NCBI RefSeq assembly: GCF_000757825.1
Contig: NZ_CP009451.1
Span: 1,860,001-1,924,000 of the forward strand
Direction of reading: 5' to 3'
Origin: Cedecea neteri
GTDB lineage: Bacteria; Pseudomonadota; Gammaproteobacteria; Enterobacterales; Enterobacteriaceae
DNA: 64,000 nucleotides
The position numbers and the translations under genes were made by a program. Below, in pieces: positions 1 to 11,210 of this stretch (within the stretch, counting starts at the first letter, position 1; each line of letters opens with the position of its first letter). Below the pieces are notes generated by a model. That model was given only the letters and a program-made list of their open reading frames with translations, did not search any database and was not told the DNA's origin.

Positions 1-123
1 GTAAACGGTAAAAAGACCGTGGGCGGGAAATTCTTTGTTTTTACGTGATGCCAACTCGCCTAAAAACATTCGCCAGAACGAATTTTATCTTATTGATAAA
101 TAAAGCATCAGGATCGATTATTT
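1..123. other. Upstream flank of coaE, no gene seen
   Basis: No coding frame is supported here. The stretch is AT-rich close to coaE and probably carries the coaE promoter. In E. coli a divergent guaC lies on the far side of coaE, so a leftward gene may begin beyond the window edge, but no guaC start is visible in these bases. I could not pick a convincing -35/-10 pair. Confidence 0.5.
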
Positions 124-744
124 ATGGTTTATACGGTTGCACTTACGGGAGGTATTGGCAGTGGTAAAAGCACCGTCGCCGAAGCCTTTTCCCGCTCAGG
201 CATTACCGTCATCGATGCAGATGTGATTGCCCGCCAGGTTGTTGAACCCGGCCAACGTGCGTTAGCTCTCATTTCTCAACATTTTGGTCCAAAGATCCTT
301 CTGGAAGATGGCTCTTTAAATCGCCGGGCGCTACGAGAAGAGATCTTTAGTTCCCCGCAGCAAAAGCAGTGGCTCAATAATCTACTGCATCCCTTAATCC
401 AGCAGCAAACCCGCGATGAAATTGCTCGCGCCACCTCACCTTACGTGCTGTGGGTCGTTCCGCTGCTGGTAGAAAACAATCTGCAACAAAGAGCTAACCG
501 GGTTTTAGTGGTGGACGTCTCCCCTGAAACTCAGATTGCGCGTACCATGCTGCGGGACAATGTCTCTCGCGAGCACGCGCAGCAGATCCTGGCCGCTCAG
601 GCGTCCCGGGAAGCTCGTCTCGCCGTTGCAGATGACGTAATTAATAATGACGGCAGCCCACAAGACGTTGTCGTGCATGTTGACCGCCTGCATCGCCAGT
701 ACCTGAAACTGGCTGCACAGGCCGCACAACAGGAAACAAAATAA
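124..744 (+). CDS. coaE: Dephospho-CoA kinase
   Basis: This enzyme catalyses the last step of coenzyme A synthesis, ATP-dependent phosphorylation of the ribose 3'-hydroxyl of dephospho-CoA, in the cytoplasm. The 206-residue product has the length of E. coli CoaE. It opens with the P-loop GGIGSGKST at residues 9-17, followed by the conserved [13 protein letters not shown] stretch and, further on, the LHPLIQ motif. The start is the one matching E. coli; a weak AGGAT lies about 12 bases upstream. The stop codon overlaps the zapD start by one base (TAATG), suggesting coupled translation of coaE-zapD-yacG. Confidence 0.97.
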   Translation: MVYTVALTGGIGSGKSTVAEAFSRSGITVIDADVIARQVVEPGQRALALISQHFGPKILLEDGSLNRRALREEIFSSPQQKQWLNNLLHPLIQQQTRDEIARATSPYVLWVVPLLVENNLQQRANRVLVVDVSPETQIARTMLRDNVSREHAQQILAAQASREARLAVADDVINNDGSPQDVVVHVDRLHRQYLKLAAQAAQQETK

Positions 745-1487
745 TGAACACTCAGGTTCTTTTCGAACATCCACTGAATGAGAAAATGCGCACATGGCTG
801 CGTATTGAATTTTTGATCCAACAGCTACAGTCCGCGCTCCCCGTCAGCGACAGCGCTAAGGCACTGCATTTTTTTCGTAACATCGGCGACTTACTGGATG
901 TGTTTGAAAGGGGCGAAATCCGCACCGAGATCCTTAAAGAACTGGGCCGGCAGCAGCGCAAACTGTTGAGCTGGTCGGAAGTCCCTGGTGTTGATATGCA
1001 GCGTATCGACACGCTGCGCAGCCAGCTGGAAAGTTGCGGCAGCGTGTTAATGGCCGCGCCGCGTATCGGGCAAGTACTGCGAGAGGATAGGCTGATTGCG
1101 CTGGTAAGACAGCGTCTTAGCATCCCTGGAGGCTGCTGTAGCTTTGATCTGCCCACGCTGCATATCTGGCTTTATCTGCCGCAGGAGCAGCGAGATGCTC
1201 AGGTCGATTTCTGGCTGAAGACCCTCGAACCGGTAAAACAATCGCTCGATCTGCTGCTGGATATCATTCGTAACTCGGCGCCGTTCCGTAAACAAACCAG
1301 CCTTAATGGCTTCTACCAGGATAACGGCGATGATGCCGACCTGCTGCGCCTGCACCTTAGCCTTGGTGACCAGCTTTATCCGCAGATTTCCGGCCATAAA
1401 AGTCGCTTTGCGATTCGTTTTATGCCGCTGGACTCGGAACACGGTCTGGTGCCTGAACGTCTCGATTTCGAACTGGCCTGCTGCTAA
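744..1487 (+). CDS. zapD: Cell division protein ZapD (FtsZ-ring stabiliser)
   Basis: ZapD, formerly YacF, binds the C-terminal tail of FtsZ and bundles protofilaments at the Z-ring. The 247-residue product is the family length and begins with the characteristic [19 protein letters not shown] segment. It is mostly helical in its N-terminal half, as expected for the ZapD fold. The start codon overlaps the coaE stop, and yacG follows after a 9-base gap containing an AAGGA ribosome-binding site. Its target FtsZ is encoded at 6984-8135. The assignment rests on remembered similarity and synteny. Confidence 0.96.
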   Translation: MNTQVLFEHPLNEKMRTWLRIEFLIQQLQSALPVSDSAKALHFFRNIGDLLDVFERGEIRTEILKELGRQQRKLLSWSEVPGVDMQRIDTLRSQLESCGSVLMAAPRIGQVLREDRLIALVRQRLSIPGGCCSFDLPTLHIWLYLPQEQRDAQVDFWLKTLEPVKQSLDLLLDIIRNSAPFRKQTSLNGFYQDNGDDADLLRLHLSLGDQLYPQISGHKSRFAIRFMPLDSEHGLVPERLDFELACC

Positions 1488-1496
1488 GGAAAAAAC

Positions 1497-1694
1497 ATGA
1501 GTGAAGAGACTATCGTCAACTGCCCCGGCTGCGGTAAAGCCGTTATCTGGAACGAGAGCAGCCCTTATCGGCCATTCTGCAGCAAACGCTGCCAGCTTAT
1601 AGATCTTGGAGAATGGGCCGCAGAGGAAAAACGTATTCCAAGCAGCGGCGACCTTTCTGAAAGCGAAGGCTGGAGCGAAGAGCAGGAGCGCTAA
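1497..1694 (+). CDS. yacG: DNA gyrase inhibitor YacG (zinc-binding)
   Basis: This is a small 65-residue protein of the YacG family, which in E. coli binds the GyrB C-terminal region and blocks gyrase binding to DNA. Four zinc-ligand cysteines are visible as C9-x2-C12 and C28-x3-C32, followed by the family signature LIDLGEWA and an acidic tail. It is the last gene of coaE-zapD-yacG and its 3' end overlaps that of convergent mutT by four bases (1691-1694). That leaves no room for a dedicated terminator between the two transcripts. Confidence 0.95.
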   Translation: MSEETIVNCPGCGKAVIWNESSPYRPFCSKRCQLIDLGEWAAEEKRIPSSGDLSESEGWSEEQER

Positions 1695-2080
1695 GCGTTC
1701 AGCAGCTTTAAAATAACGGGCTCATTGGCTGGCGGAAACTCGTCAGCGATGAGCTCACTTTGAGCAATCCAGCGCCCAGGCTGCCCTTCTTTCCCCCAGG
1801 GTTCCCCTTCCCACTGTTCCACCAGATAAAACCACAGCGAAATATGGCGATCGGGAAACTGATATTCCAGGGTTTCAAACAGGCTGGCACTTTGCGCCAC
1901 AATGCCGGTTTCTTCCTGTAGTTCACGGATCACCGCCTGCTCTGGTGACTCTCCAGCCTCAATTTTCCCGCCGGGAAATTCCCATTTATTAGCCATGTGT
2001 GCATCGGCAGCACGTTGCGTAATGAAGATTTCACCCTGTTGATTACGGATAATGCCGACGGCGATTTGCAGTTGCTTCAT
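1691..2080 (-). CDS. mutT: 8-oxo-dGTP diphosphatase MutT
   Basis: MutT hydrolyses 8-oxo-dGTP to the monophosphate and so prevents A:T to C:G transversions. The complete Nudix box G-x5-E-x7-RE-x2-EE-x-G-I occupies residues 38-60, with catalytic E53, E56 and E57. The open frame continues upstream to 2164, but I place the start at 2080: it gives exactly the 129 residues of E. coli MutT, starts with the [13 protein letters not shown] block, and has GGAG nine bases upstream. It lies downstream of secA on the same strand, separated by a strong terminator, so it may rely on readthrough or its own promoter. Confidence 0.95.
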   Translation of the reverse strand: MKQLQIAVGIIRNQQGEIFITQRAADAHMANKWEFPGGKIEAGESPEQAVIRELQEETGIVAQSASLFETLEYQFPDRHISLWFYLVEQWEGEPWGKEGQPGRWIAQSELIADEFPPANEPVILKLLNA

Positions 2081-2099
2081 ATTCTCAAACTCCATGCGT

Positions 2100-2126
2100 A
2101 AAAAAGGCGCAGCAAGCTGCGCCTTT
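2100..2126 (-). terminator. Rho-independent terminator after secA
   Basis: On the - strand a perfect 10-bp stem (2103-2112 with 2117-2126) with a 4-base loop is followed by six T residues. It lies between the secA stop at 2143 and the mutT start at 2080. It would end or attenuate secM-secA transcription before mutT. Confidence 0.85.
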
Positions 2127-2142
2127 CCAGGGTTGTCAGACC

Positions 2143-4848
2143 TTAGCTCAGACGGCCATGGCACTGTTTGTATTTTTTACCGGAACCGCATGGGCAAGGA
2201 TCGTTACGCCCAACTTTACGATCGCCGGTTTCTGCTGCCAGCGCCTGCGCAGCCTGAGTTTCATCATCCACATGGCTCAGCTGCTGCATACGTGCCAGAC
2301 GCTCAGCTTCTTCGCGACGCTGCTGCTCCATCGCTTCCACTTCTTCCGGCATGCGCACCTGGACTTTGCTCAGGGTGCTGATCACTTCATATTTCAGTGA
2401 CTCCAGCATCGCGGCAAACATAGAGAAGGACTCACGCTTATATTCTTGCTTCGGATCTTTCTGCGCGTAGCCACGCAGGTGAATACCCTGACGCAGGTAG
2501 TCCATCGCCGCCAGGTGCTCTTTCCACAGAGAATCCAGCGTTTGCAGCATGACGCCTTTTTCGAAGTGGCGCATCATTTCAGCCCCGACAACTTCTTCTT
2601 TGCGCTGATAAAGCTCAATTGCCGTCTGCAGAATACGCTCACGCAGCGTTTCTTCATGCAGTTCAGGCTCTTTATCCAGCCATTCTTTGATTGGCATCTC
2701 GAGGTCGAAGTCGTTTTTCAGGCGCTCTTCCAGACCTTCTACGTCCCACATCTCTTCCAGAGACTGAGGCGGGATATGCGCATCAATGGTGACCTTAAAG
2801 ACGTCTTCACGAATGCTGGCGATGGTTTCACTCACGTCGCTAACGTCGAGCAGCTCATTACGCTGGGTGTAGATTGCCCGGCGCTGATCGTTCGCAACGT
2901 CGTCGTATTCCAGCAGCTGTTTACGAATATCAAAGTTACGGCTTTCGACCTTACGCTGTGCGTTAGCTATCGCCTTGGTCACCCATGGGTGTTCGATGGC
3001 TTCGCCCGGCTTCATGCCCAGCTTACGCATCATGTTGGAAACGCGATCTGAGGCGAAGATGCGCATCAGAGCATCTTCCATCGACAGGTAGAAACGGGAA
3101 GAACCGGCATCACCCTGACGACCAGAACGGCCACGCAGCTGGTTATCGATACGGCGAGATTCATGACGCTCGGTACCGATAATATGCAGGCCACCTGAAG
3201 CCAGCACCGCATCGTGACGAACCTTCCAGTCCGCTTTAATTTGGGCAATTTGCTCTGGCGTTGGATTTTCCAGCTCGGCAATCTCTTCCTGCCAGCTGCC
3301 GCCCAGCACGATATCCGTACCACGACCCGCCATGTTAGTGGCGATAGTTACCGCAGCAGGGTAGCCCGCCTGAGCAACAATACCCGCTTCGTTGGCGTGG
3401 AACTTGGCGTTCAGAACATTGTGTTTGATACCGGCTTTAGTCAGCTCATTGGAAACCACTTCAGATTTCTCAATGGAGATGGTCCCCACAAGCACCGGCT
3501 GACCATTCGCGGTACGCTCTTTAATGTCTTCAATGATGGCGCCAATTTTGTCCAGCTCGGTCATGTAGACCAGATCCGGCATGTCCTTACGGATCATTGG
3601 GCGGTTGGTCGGCACGACAATGGTGTCGAGCTTATAAATGGAGCTGAATTCGAACGCTTCGGTGTCTGCGGTACCGGTCATCCCGGCCAGCTTCTCGTAC
3701 AGACGGAAGTAGTTCTGGAAGGTAATAGAAGCCAGCGTCTGGTTTTCGTTCTGAATATCGACGCCTTCTTTCGCTTCAACGGCCTGGTGAAGACCGTCGG
3801 ACCAGCGGCGACCCTGCATGGTACGGCCGGTGTGTTCATCAACGATAATGACTTCGCCATCTTTTACGATGTAGTCAACGTCGCGAGTGAACAGCGCATG
3901 GGCGCGCAGTGCAGCGGTTACGTGGTGCATTAACATGATGTTGGCAGGAGAGTACAGAGACTCACCCTCTTCCATCATACCTTCTTGCACCAGCAGTTCT
4001 TCAATCAGCACCAGACCACGTTCGGTCAGGTTAACCTGGCGAGACTTCTCATCCACGGAGAAGTGGCCTTCACCCTGGAAGGTGTCGGAGTCTTCTTTTT
4101 CCTGGCGTATCAGGTGCGGGATGATTTTGTTTACGCGTTTGTACAGCTCAGAACTGTCTTCAGCCGGGCCGGAGATAATCAGCGGAGTACGTGCTTCATC
4201 GATCAGAATGGAGTCAACCTCATCCACCAGCGCATAGTGAAGTTTACGCTGCACGCGCTCTTCCGGGCTGAAAGCCATGTTGTCGCGAAGGTAGTCAAAG
4301 CCGTATTCGTTGTTGGTACCATAGGTAATGTCCGCGGCGTAAGCTTCACGCTTGGCCGGAGCAGGCATGCCTGGCAGGTTGATACCTACGCTCAGGCCCA
4401 GGTACTCGAACAGGGGACGGTTGTTTTCGGCGTCACGCTGTGCCAGATAGTCGTTCACGGTAACTACGTGAACGCCTTTTCCGCTCAGAGCGTTCAGGTA
4501 AGCCGGCAGCGTTGCGGTCAGGGTTTTACCTTCACCAGTACGCATTTCTGCGATACAACGGTCGTTCAGGACCATACCACCAAGCAGCTGTACGTCGAAG
4601 TGGCGCATGCCGAAGACGCGCTTACTCGCTTCGCGAACCACGGCGAAGGCCTCTGGGATCAGGTTTTCCAGCACTTCGCCCTTTTCCAGACGAGCACGGA
4701 ACTCATTGGTTTTAGCCTTCAGCTCATCATCAGTGAGCTTTTCCATCTGTGGTTCCATGCCGTTAATCATGGTCACCACTTTGCGCATACGGCGCAGGGT
4801 ACGATCGTTACGACTACCGAAAACTTTGGTTAATAATTTGATTAGCAT
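2143..4848 (-). CDS. secA: Preprotein translocase ATPase SecA
   Basis: SecA is the motor that drives unfolded preproteins through SecYEG at the inner membrane. The 901-residue product has the E. coli length. Walker A GEGKT is at residues 105-109 and the Walker B/DEAD-like DEVD at 209-212. The C-terminal zinc site is C885, C887, C896 and H897, used for SecB and lipid interaction. secM lies 63 bases upstream; by E. coli precedent, ribosome stalling on SecM opens the secA ribosome-binding site when secretion is limiting. A terminator follows the gene. Confidence 0.98.
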   Translation of the reverse strand: MLIKLLTKVFGSRNDRTLRRMRKVVTMINGMEPQMEKLTDDELKAKTNEFRARLEKGEVLENLIPEAFAVVREASKRVFGMRHFDVQLLGGMVLNDRCIAEMRTGEGKTLTATLPAYLNALSGKGVHVVTVNDYLAQRDAENNRPLFEYLGLSVGINLPGMPAPAKREAYAADITYGTNNEYGFDYLRDNMAFSPEERVQRKLHYALVDEVDSILIDEARTPLIISGPAEDSSELYKRVNKIIPHLIRQEKEDSDTFQGEGHFSVDEKSRQVNLTERGLVLIEELLVQEGMMEEGESLYSPANIMLMHHVTAALRAHALFTRDVDYIVKDGEVIIVDEHTGRTMQGRRWSDGLHQAVEAKEGVDIQNENQTLASITFQNYFRLYEKLAGMTGTADTEAFEFSSIYKLDTIVVPTNRPMIRKDMPDLVYMTELDKIGAIIEDIKERTANGQPVLVGTISIEKSEVVSNELTKAGIKHNVLNAKFHANEAGIVAQAGYPAAVTIATNMAGRGTDIVLGGSWQEEIAELENPTPEQIAQIKADWKVRHDAVLASGGLHIIGTERHESRRIDNQLRGRSGRQGDAGSSRFYLSMEDALMRIFASDRVSNMMRKLGMKPGEAIEHPWVTKAIANAQRKVESRNFDIRKQLLEYDDVANDQRRAIYTQRNELLDVSDVSETIASIREDVFKVTIDAHIPPQSLEEMWDVEGLEERLKNDFDLEMPIKEWLDKEPELHEETLRERILQTAIELYQRKEEVVGAEMMRHFEKGVMLQTLDSLWKEHLAAMDYLRQGIHLRGYAQKDPKQEYKRESFSMFAAMLESLKYEVISTLSKVQVRMPEEVEAMEQQRREEAERLARMQQLSHVDDETQAAQALAAETGDRKVGRNDPCPCGSGKKYKQCHGRLS

Positions 4849-4911
4849 AATAAATTCTCAAACGCCTGCCGTCAGTGCGGTCAATAAATTGTTGTTAGTT
4901 AAGAAGATGAG

Positions 4912-5418
4912 TTAACTGAGGCGAAGCGGACCTGCGCGGATGCCCTGCATCTGACGGATCCACGCAACGGTGCTGAAAACTTCAGCCGCTGGCGATGCCT
5001 GGAACGCAGTCTGGCGAACAATTACGGGAGGTTTGCTTTCCTGCGTCAGCAGTGCGCTGAGAGAGTCCAGCAGAGCAAGGTGTTGTGCCTGAAGCGGCAC
5101 GCTTTCCTGGGCCACCGGCAAAGCCTGGGGGACCATAGCAAAGGAAAGATGACGGATAACGGTGCGGATTGCATGCTGCTGCCAATAGTCCACACTGAAG
5201 GAAGGACGCCGCGTGCTCTCCTGCAATAAAACAAGGCTATCAAAACGTAGCTGACGCGCAGGATCGTGGCGACTGGCTGAAGCTTCAGCGGGGATACCGG
5301 TTTCTGTGTTACCGTTGAGCGCAGGCATGCCAAAACTCGCCGCGACCATCCCCAACAGGAGATGCGGCCAGAAATAACGTCTGCCAAATTGTCGCCAACG
5401 ATTTAGAATACCAATCAC
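4912..5418 (-). CDS. secM: Secretion monitor SecM
   Basis: SecM is a secreted regulatory peptide whose C-terminus stalls its own ribosome and thereby raises secA translation. The 168-residue product starts with GTG, as in E. coli, and has a long signal sequence (basic N-terminus, hydrophobic core about residues 18-30). The arrest sequence F-x4-WI-x4-GIRAGP is present at residues 148-164, but the x positions differ from E. coli. The middle of the protein is diverged while the segment [11 protein letters not shown] is kept. The divergent dciA-like gene starts only 22 bases away, so the secM promoter must lie inside that gene. Confidence 0.95.
   Translation of the reverse strand: MIGILNRWRQFGRRYFWPHLLLGMVAASFGMPALNGNTETGIPAEASASRHDPARQLRFDSLVLLQESTRRPSFSVDYWQQHAIRTVIRHLSFAMVPQALPVAQESVPLQAQHLALLDSLSALLTQESKPPVIVRQTAFQASPAAEVFSTVAWIRQMQGIRAGPLRLS
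4927..4977 (-). promoter_or_regulatory. SecM translational arrest sequence
   Basis: Codons 148-164 of secM keep every residue of the E. coli arrest consensus F-x4-WI-x4-GIRAGP, ending on the proline at which the ribosome stalls. Relative to E. coli, four of the non-consensus positions differ (P to V, V to A, S to R, A to M). Function is inferred from the conserved consensus and the conserved neighbour secA. Confidence 0.85.
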
Positions 5419-5440
5419 TTTTTCCGCCGGAGCTTAATGT

Positions 5441-5956
5441 ATGCGCGACAGTCGCCCGCAATCTTTAGAAAATCTGTTCGACGATGCCGGCCAGGAAAGC
5501 ATGCTGCAGAACGTTCAGCAACGCGCCGTTGTTCTTCTGCGGCTAAACCGGGCAGTGAAAGGCATTTTGCCTGCTCCACTGCACCCCTGGTGTCGGGTTG
5601 CCAACTTTCGCCAGGGCATTCTGGTACTTGAAACTGCAAATGCCAGCTGGCTGATGCGTTTACGTTATGAGCAAGCCACGCTGCTCAGTGCATTACGCGC
5701 CCAAATCTTACCATCATTGACTTCAATCGACATCAGGATTAATCCATCGCTGGCGGTAAAAGGGCAGGAATCAGTACAAGAAAACACCACTCAGACAGGG
5801 AGTGAAAAATACGAAGTGAACCGTCAACTGAGTGAGCAGAGCGCGGAAGCGTTGAGAGAAGTGGCTAAACGTAGCCCGGAGAAATTGAGAGCAACAATAG
5901 AACGACTGGCTTCACTGGCCGGAGAGGGTACCAGCAAAACCAGTCGTAATAGATAG
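5441..5956 (+). CDS. DUF721 / DciA-like protein
   Basis: This 171-residue protein fits the DUF721 (DciA) family. Residues about 22-104 carry the pattern of a helical start, a P-x3-HPW block (W50), a strand-rich core reading GILVLETANASWLMRLRY (W70), and a helix ending in INPSL. The remainder is a charged, probably helical or disordered tail. DciA proteins load the replicative helicase DnaB in bacteria lacking DnaC, whereas E. coli K-12 uses DnaC and, as I recall, has no gene here. GGAG lies 8 bases before the ATG. The gene is transcribed opposite to its neighbours, 22 bp from secM and 8 bp from the lpxC stop. Whether it still acts in helicase loading is unknown. Confidence 0.8.
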   Translation: MRDSRPQSLENLFDDAGQESMLQNVQQRAVVLLRLNRAVKGILPAPLHPWCRVANFRQGILVLETANASWLMRLRYEQATLLSALRAQILPSLTSIDIRINPSLAVKGQESVQENTTQTGSEKYEVNRQLSEQSAEALREVAKRSPEKLRATIERLASLAGEGTSKTSRNR

Positions 5957-5964
5957 CTTAAGCG

Positions 5965-6924
<960 letters not shown>

Positions 6925-6983
6925 TCACTAACGGCAGGCCAGTTTAGCACAAAGAGCGGATATGCCCAACTTCCGGTTTATTC

Positions 6984-8135
6984 TTAATCAGCTTGCTTAC
7001 GCAGGAACGCTGGAATATCCAGATAGTCAGGCTCTTTCGCTGTTTGTGGCGTATTGTCGTTAACCACTTTAGCGGCCGGTTTCTGCTCTTGAGTCAGCGG
7101 AGCCATACCGTGCTGCTGGTAGCGATCCATCACCGGCTGCTGTACCTGCTTGTTAGTCACCAGGGTAATCTCAGGACGTTTGTCCATGCCGATACCGGTA
7201 GCAACAACGGTTACGCGCAGCTCGTCGTTCATCTCTGGATCCAGAGAAGTACCGATAACCACGGTTGCATTGTCGGACGCGAACGCACGAATGGTGTTAC
7301 CCACGGTTTCGAACTCATCCAGACGCAGGTCGAAGCCAGCGGTGATGTTAACCAGCACGCCGCGAGCGCCAGACAGGTCGATATCTTCCAGCAGCGGGCT
7401 GGAGATAGCCATTTCTGCCGCTTCTTCAGCACGGTCTTCGCCACTAGCCACGCCGGAGCCCATCATGGCGTAGCCCATTTCGGACATCACGGTACGCACG
7501 TCCGCGAAGTCAACGTTCATCAGGCCCGGACGAGTGATCAGTTCGGCGATACCCTGCACCGCGCCTTTCAGCACGTCGTTTGCCGCACCGAACGCGTCAA
7601 GCAGAGAGATACCACGACCCAGCACTTTCAGCAGCTTGTCGTTCGGGATAGTGATGAGGGAGTCAACGTGCTTGGACAGCTCAGCGATGCCCTGCTCGGC
7701 AAAAGCCATACGCTTTTTGCCTTCGAAGTTGAAAGGCTTGGTCACGACCGCAACGGTCAGGATCCCCAAATCTTTAGCCACTTCAGCCACAACAGGTGCA
7801 GCGCCGGTGCCGGTGCCACCGCCCATACCTGCGGCGATAAACACCATGTCTGCCCCGTCCAGCGCAGCGCGTAAAGCTTCGCGGTCTTCTTCCGCAGCAT
7901 TACGACCCACTTCTGGATTTGCGCCCGCGCCCAGACCTTTAGTGATCCCATTACCAATCTGGATCGTCTGGCCGACTGCCGTTTTACGCAGCGCCTGAGC
8001 GTCAGTATTAACCGCAAAGAATTCAACGCCTTCGATGCGCTCGCGCACCATGTGTTCAACGGCATTACCGCCGCCGCCACCGACGCCGATGACTTTAATC
8101 ACCGCGTCGTTGGTCAGTTCCATAGGTTCAAACAT
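6984..8135 (-). CDS. ftsZ: Cell division GTPase FtsZ
   Basis: FtsZ is the tubulin homologue that polymerises into the Z-ring. The 383-residue product has the E. coli length. The tubulin signature GGGTGTG lies at residues 105-111 and the T7 synergy-loop region NVDFADV near residue 207. The C-terminal peptide [14 protein letters not shown] binds FtsA, ZipA and ZapD. It follows ftsA after 63 bases, a gap containing an inverted repeat, and precedes lpxC. In E. coli several promoters inside ddlB-ftsQ-ftsA feed ftsZ; I did not try to assign them here. Confidence 0.98.
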   Translation of the reverse strand: MFEPMELTNDAVIKVIGVGGGGGNAVEHMVRERIEGVEFFAVNTDAQALRKTAVGQTIQIGNGITKGLGAGANPEVGRNAAEEDREALRAALDGADMVFIAAGMGGGTGTGAAPVVAEVAKDLGILTVAVVTKPFNFEGKKRMAFAEQGIAELSKHVDSLITIPNDKLLKVLGRGISLLDAFGAANDVLKGAVQGIAELITRPGLMNVDFADVRTVMSEMGYAMMGSGVASGEDRAEEAAEMAISSPLLEDIDLSGARGVLVNITAGFDLRLDEFETVGNTIRAFASDNATVVIGTSLDPEMNDELRVTVVATGIGMDKRPEITLVTNKQVQQPVMDRYQQHGMAPLTQEQKPAAKVVNDNTPQTAKEPDYLDIPAFLRKQAD

Positions 8136-8164
8136 AGTTTCTCTCCGTTTTGTGCCTGTCGCCT

Positions 8165-8189
8165 GAGACCGCTAATTGTCTCCGGTCTC
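8165..8189. repeat. Inverted repeat between ftsA and ftsZ
   Basis: Perfect 7-bp arms GAGACCG and CGGTCTC (8165-8171 and 8183-8189) are separated by 11 bases in the ftsA-ftsZ gap. There is no T tract, so it is not a classical terminator. It could be an mRNA-processing hairpin just upstream of ftsZ. Confidence 0.4.
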
Positions 8190-8198
8190 TTATAAAAA

Positions 8199-9455
8199 TT
8201 AAAATTCTTTTCTCAGCCAGCTATTCAGTCGCTTAAACCATGAGCCAACAGAGGTCCTTTTTTCCACTTCAGCCTCACCACTGAGATGCGATTCCTTCCC
8301 GTAGTGCAACAACCCTACTGCGGTCGAGTAATACGACTCCTGGGCATAGTCAGTAAGGCCAGTAATATTCAACGGCTGACCGATACGCACCTGCGTATGG
8401 AACACACGCTGAGCACAGGCTGCCAGGCCTTCAATTTGTGCCGCGCCGCCGGTTAACACAATCCCCGCCGCCAGGTGATGTTTAACACCCTGCTGGCGAA
8501 GCTGTTCCTGTAGCTGCAAAATCTCTTCGTTGACCAGGTTGAGCAGCTCGGTATAACGAGGCTCAATCACTTCGGCCAGCGTCTGGCGCTGCAGGCTACG
8601 AGGTGGACGACCACCAACGCTCGGGACTTCGACGTTCTCGTCTTTCCCGACAATAGAGCCCAGCGCACAACCATGACGCACTTTAATCGCTTCCGCATCA
8701 CTCGGTGGCGTGCCGAAGGCGTAGGCGATATCGCTGGTCACCACGTTCCCCGCATAAGGGATAACTTTGGTGTGACGCAAAGCACCGCCGGTATAGACCG
8801 CCATGTCCATGGTACCACCGCCGATATCGACAACACAGACACCCAGCTCGCGCTCATCTTCGGTCAGTACCGCATAGCTCGCGGCCAGACCGGCAAAAAT
8901 TAATTGGTCAACTTTCAGACCACAACGTTCAACCGCTTTAACGATGTTTTTCGCCATATCGTTATGGCAGGTAATCAAATGCACTTTCGCCTGCATACGA
9001 ACGCCGGACAGCCCAACCGGATTCTTGATCCCTTCCTGGTAATCAATAGCGTATTCCTGTGGAATCACATGCAGAACGCGGTGTTCATCACGAACACGCA
9101 CTGATTTTGCCGTATGCACCACATTTTCCACATCTTCCTGCGTCACTTCCTCTTCCGAAATCGGCACCATGCCTATCTCGTTTTGGCAGCTGATGTGCTT
9201 GCCCGACAGCGCCAGATAAACAGAAGAGATCTGGCAGTCTGCCATCAATTCAGCCTGGTCAATAGCCCGCTGTACGCACTTAACTACCGACTCGAGGTCA
9301 TTTACCCCGCCTTTGTCCATACCACGCGATGGGCAGCTACCCACGCCAATAATATTGACCATACCGTCGGGCAGAACTTCCCCTACTAAAGCGGCAACCT
9401 TGGCGGTGCCAATCTCCAGTCCAACTACCAGTTTTCTGTCCGTCGCCTTGATCAT
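8199..9455 (-). CDS. ftsA: Cell division protein FtsA
   Basis: FtsA is an actin-like ATPase that tethers FtsZ to the inner membrane. The 418-residue product has the actin-fold phosphate-1 segment [16 protein letters not shown] near the N-terminus and the [13 protein letters not shown] phosphate-2 motif in the middle. Its C-terminal amphipathic helix, ending [14 protein letters not shown], is the membrane-targeting sequence. The start overlaps the ftsQ stop (ATGA), implying coupled translation. E. coli FtsA has 420 residues. Confidence 0.98.
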   Translation of the reverse strand: MIKATDRKLVVGLEIGTAKVAALVGEVLPDGMVNIIGVGSCPSRGMDKGGVNDLESVVKCVQRAIDQAELMADCQISSVYLALSGKHISCQNEIGMVPISEEEVTQEDVENVVHTAKSVRVRDEHRVLHVIPQEYAIDYQEGIKNPVGLSGVRMQAKVHLITCHNDMAKNIVKAVERCGLKVDQLIFAGLAASYAVLTEDERELGVCVVDIGGGTMDMAVYTGGALRHTKVIPYAGNVVTSDIAYAFGTPPSDAEAIKVRHGCALGSIVGKDENVEVPSVGGRPPRSLQRQTLAEVIEPRYTELLNLVNEEILQLQEQLRQQGVKHHLAAGIVLTGGAAQIEGLAACAQRVFHTQVRIGQPLNITGLTDYAQESYYSTAVGLLHYGKESHLSGEAEVEKRTSVGSWFKRLNSWLRKEF

Positions 9456-10288
9456 TGTTGTTCTGCCTGTGCCTGATTCTGTTGCTGATTCGGATTAGGT
9501 ACCGGAGGAGGAAGAGCCTCCCAACCTACCGCGGCGCCTGAATCGTATCGCAGGTCGACATAACTGATCCGTTTGTTATCAGCCTGCGCCTGCTGCTGCA
9601 GAACCGGATAAAGTTCTACAAAACGATCCAGACGTTTCATCGTATCGCCCCGACCAAGGTTGAGCTTAATTCCGTTATTCAGCGTCAACTGCCAGGAGCG
9701 GCGGGCGGTCATAGCCGCCTGTTTCAACGTAAACTTATCCTTTGCCAGCACTACGCCCATGTCACGGTAACCTTGCAGAACTTCATTTTCGCTGCCTTCC
9801 GGGCCGGAGAGCATCGGTAAAGTCTGCTTGCTGGTGCGTTCTGCTGGCACGCTGAAGGAATTTCCCTCCGCGTCAACCATATGCTGGTCATTCCAACGTG
9901 CTATCGGCACATATTCAACCAGATGAATCTTCAATTCGTCCGGCCACTGCTTTCTAACGCTTGCTTGTTTGATCCACGGCAGGCGTTCTATCTGCTGTTG
10001 GATAATATTCACGTCCTGGGTCATAAAAGTACCCGGCGGCCCCAGGGCCAGAATAGACTGGCGAATATCATCATTGCGCGTGTAGTGACGTTCTCCCGTC
10101 ACCACCAGCCTGGAGAGCGGCAAACGCTGGGCGTCTTCCATCCAGCCCACCACAATCCAACCGCCGATAAACACGCTCAACAGTACCGCGCACAGGAAGA
10201 TCATTCCTGCCAGACGGGACCCATTGCTGCGTCTCGAGCTGGTATTTTCCTCGGCACGATTACGCGCATTCAGTGCAGCCTGCGACAT
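9452..10288 (-). CDS. ftsQ: Cell division protein FtsQ
   Basis: FtsQ is a bitopic divisome protein that recruits FtsB-FtsL. The product is 278 residues from the start at 10288, which gives the conserved [10 protein letters not shown] opening and lies just past the ddlB stop; an upstream in-frame start at 10318 would sit inside ddlB. One membrane segment lies about residues 25-48. It is followed by the POTRA domain ([19 protein letters not shown]) and the beta domain. The tail is Gln-rich. It overlaps ftsA by four bases. Confidence 0.96.
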   Translation of the reverse strand: MSQAALNARNRAEENTSSRRSNGSRLAGMIFLCAVLLSVFIGGWIVVGWMEDAQRLPLSRLVVTGERHYTRNDDIRQSILALGPPGTFMTQDVNIIQQQIERLPWIKQASVRKQWPDELKIHLVEYVPIARWNDQHMVDAEGNSFSVPAERTSKQTLPMLSGPEGSENEVLQGYRDMGVVLAKDKFTLKQAAMTARRSWQLTLNNGIKLNLGRGDTMKRLDRFVELYPVLQQQAQADNKRISYVDLRYDSGAAVGWEALPPPVPNPNQQQNQAQAEQQ

Positions 10289-10289
10289 A

Positions 10290-11210
10290 TCAGTCCGCCA
10301 GTTCCAAAATACGTACAACTAATTGTGAGAAGCTCATCCCCGCCTCGCGAGCCGCCATCGGCACCAGGCTATGGCTGGTCATCCCTGGAGAGGTATTCAC
10401 TTCTAACAGGTAAAATTGCCCGTCGCTGTCCAGCATCACATCGACACGGCCCCAGCCGCTGCAGCCAATAACCTGCCACGCCTGCAGAACTAATGCCTGT
10501 AATTCCTGCTCTCTTTGCTCAATTAATCCACCCGGACAGAAATATTGAGTTTCATCAGAGAGATACTTCGCTTCATAATCATAGAAGGTTCCAGCGGGTT
10601 GGATGCGAATAGACGGTAAAATTTCATCGCCTAAAATCGCAACCGTATACTCCGGGCCGCTCAACCACTTTTCAATCAGCACTTCTTCATCGTGTTCAAA
10701 GGCAAGCTCAAGCGCCGCTGGCAGTGCCTCTGCGTGGTCGACCTTCGACATGCCGACGCTGGAACCTTCACGGCTCGGCTTGACGATAACCGGCAATCCC
10801 AACGCGGCAACACGCTCAACCAACGCGCCGCTCAGGCCCGCAGCAATATCCTGGCGATTAACGGCAACCCACGGCGCAACAGGTAAGCCAGCACCCTGCC
10901 ACAGCAGTTTGCTGCGCAGCTTATCCATCGTTATCGCCGAAGCCATCACGCCGCTGCCGGTATACGGCAGCGCCAGAAACTCCAGCAGCCCCTGCAAAGT
11001 ACCGTCTTCACCACCGCGACCGTGCAGCGCGATAAAAACTTTGTCAAAGCCCTGAGCCTTCAGCTCCAGCACCGACTGGCTTTGCGGGTCGAACGCGTGA
11101 GCATCAATGCCTGCTTCTTTTAACCCGGCCAGCACCGCGCTGCCGGACTGCAGGGAAACCTCGCGTTCTGCGGAATTGCCCCCCAGAAGAACGGCGATCT
11201 TATCAGCCAT
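10290..11210 (-). CDS. ddlB: D-alanine--D-alanine ligase B
   Basis: DdlB joins two D-alanines for the peptidoglycan pentapeptide. It is an ATP-grasp enzyme of 306 residues, identical in length to E. coli DdlB when started at 11210 ([17 protein letters not shown]). The ORF could be extended upstream to 11288, but that would run deep into murC. The N-terminal [11 protein letters not shown] motif, the [10 protein letters not shown] loop and the C-terminal [13 protein letters not shown] motif are all present. The start overlaps the murC 3' end by 8 bases and the stop is one base from ftsQ. Confidence 0.97.
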   Translation of the reverse strand: MADKIAVLLGGNSAEREVSLQSGSAVLAGLKEAGIDAHAFDPQSQSVLELKAQGFDKVFIALHGRGGEDGTLQGLLEFLALPYTGSGVMASAITMDKLRSKLLWQGAGLPVAPWVAVNRQDIAAGLSGALVERVAALGLPVIVKPSREGSSVGMSKVDHAEALPAALELAFEHDEEVLIEKWLSGPEYTVAILGDEILPSIRIQPAGTFYDYEAKYLSDETQYFCPGGLIEQREQELQALVLQAWQVIGCSGWGRVDVMLDSDGQFYLLEVNTSPGMTSHSLVPMAAREAGMSFSQLVVRILELAD

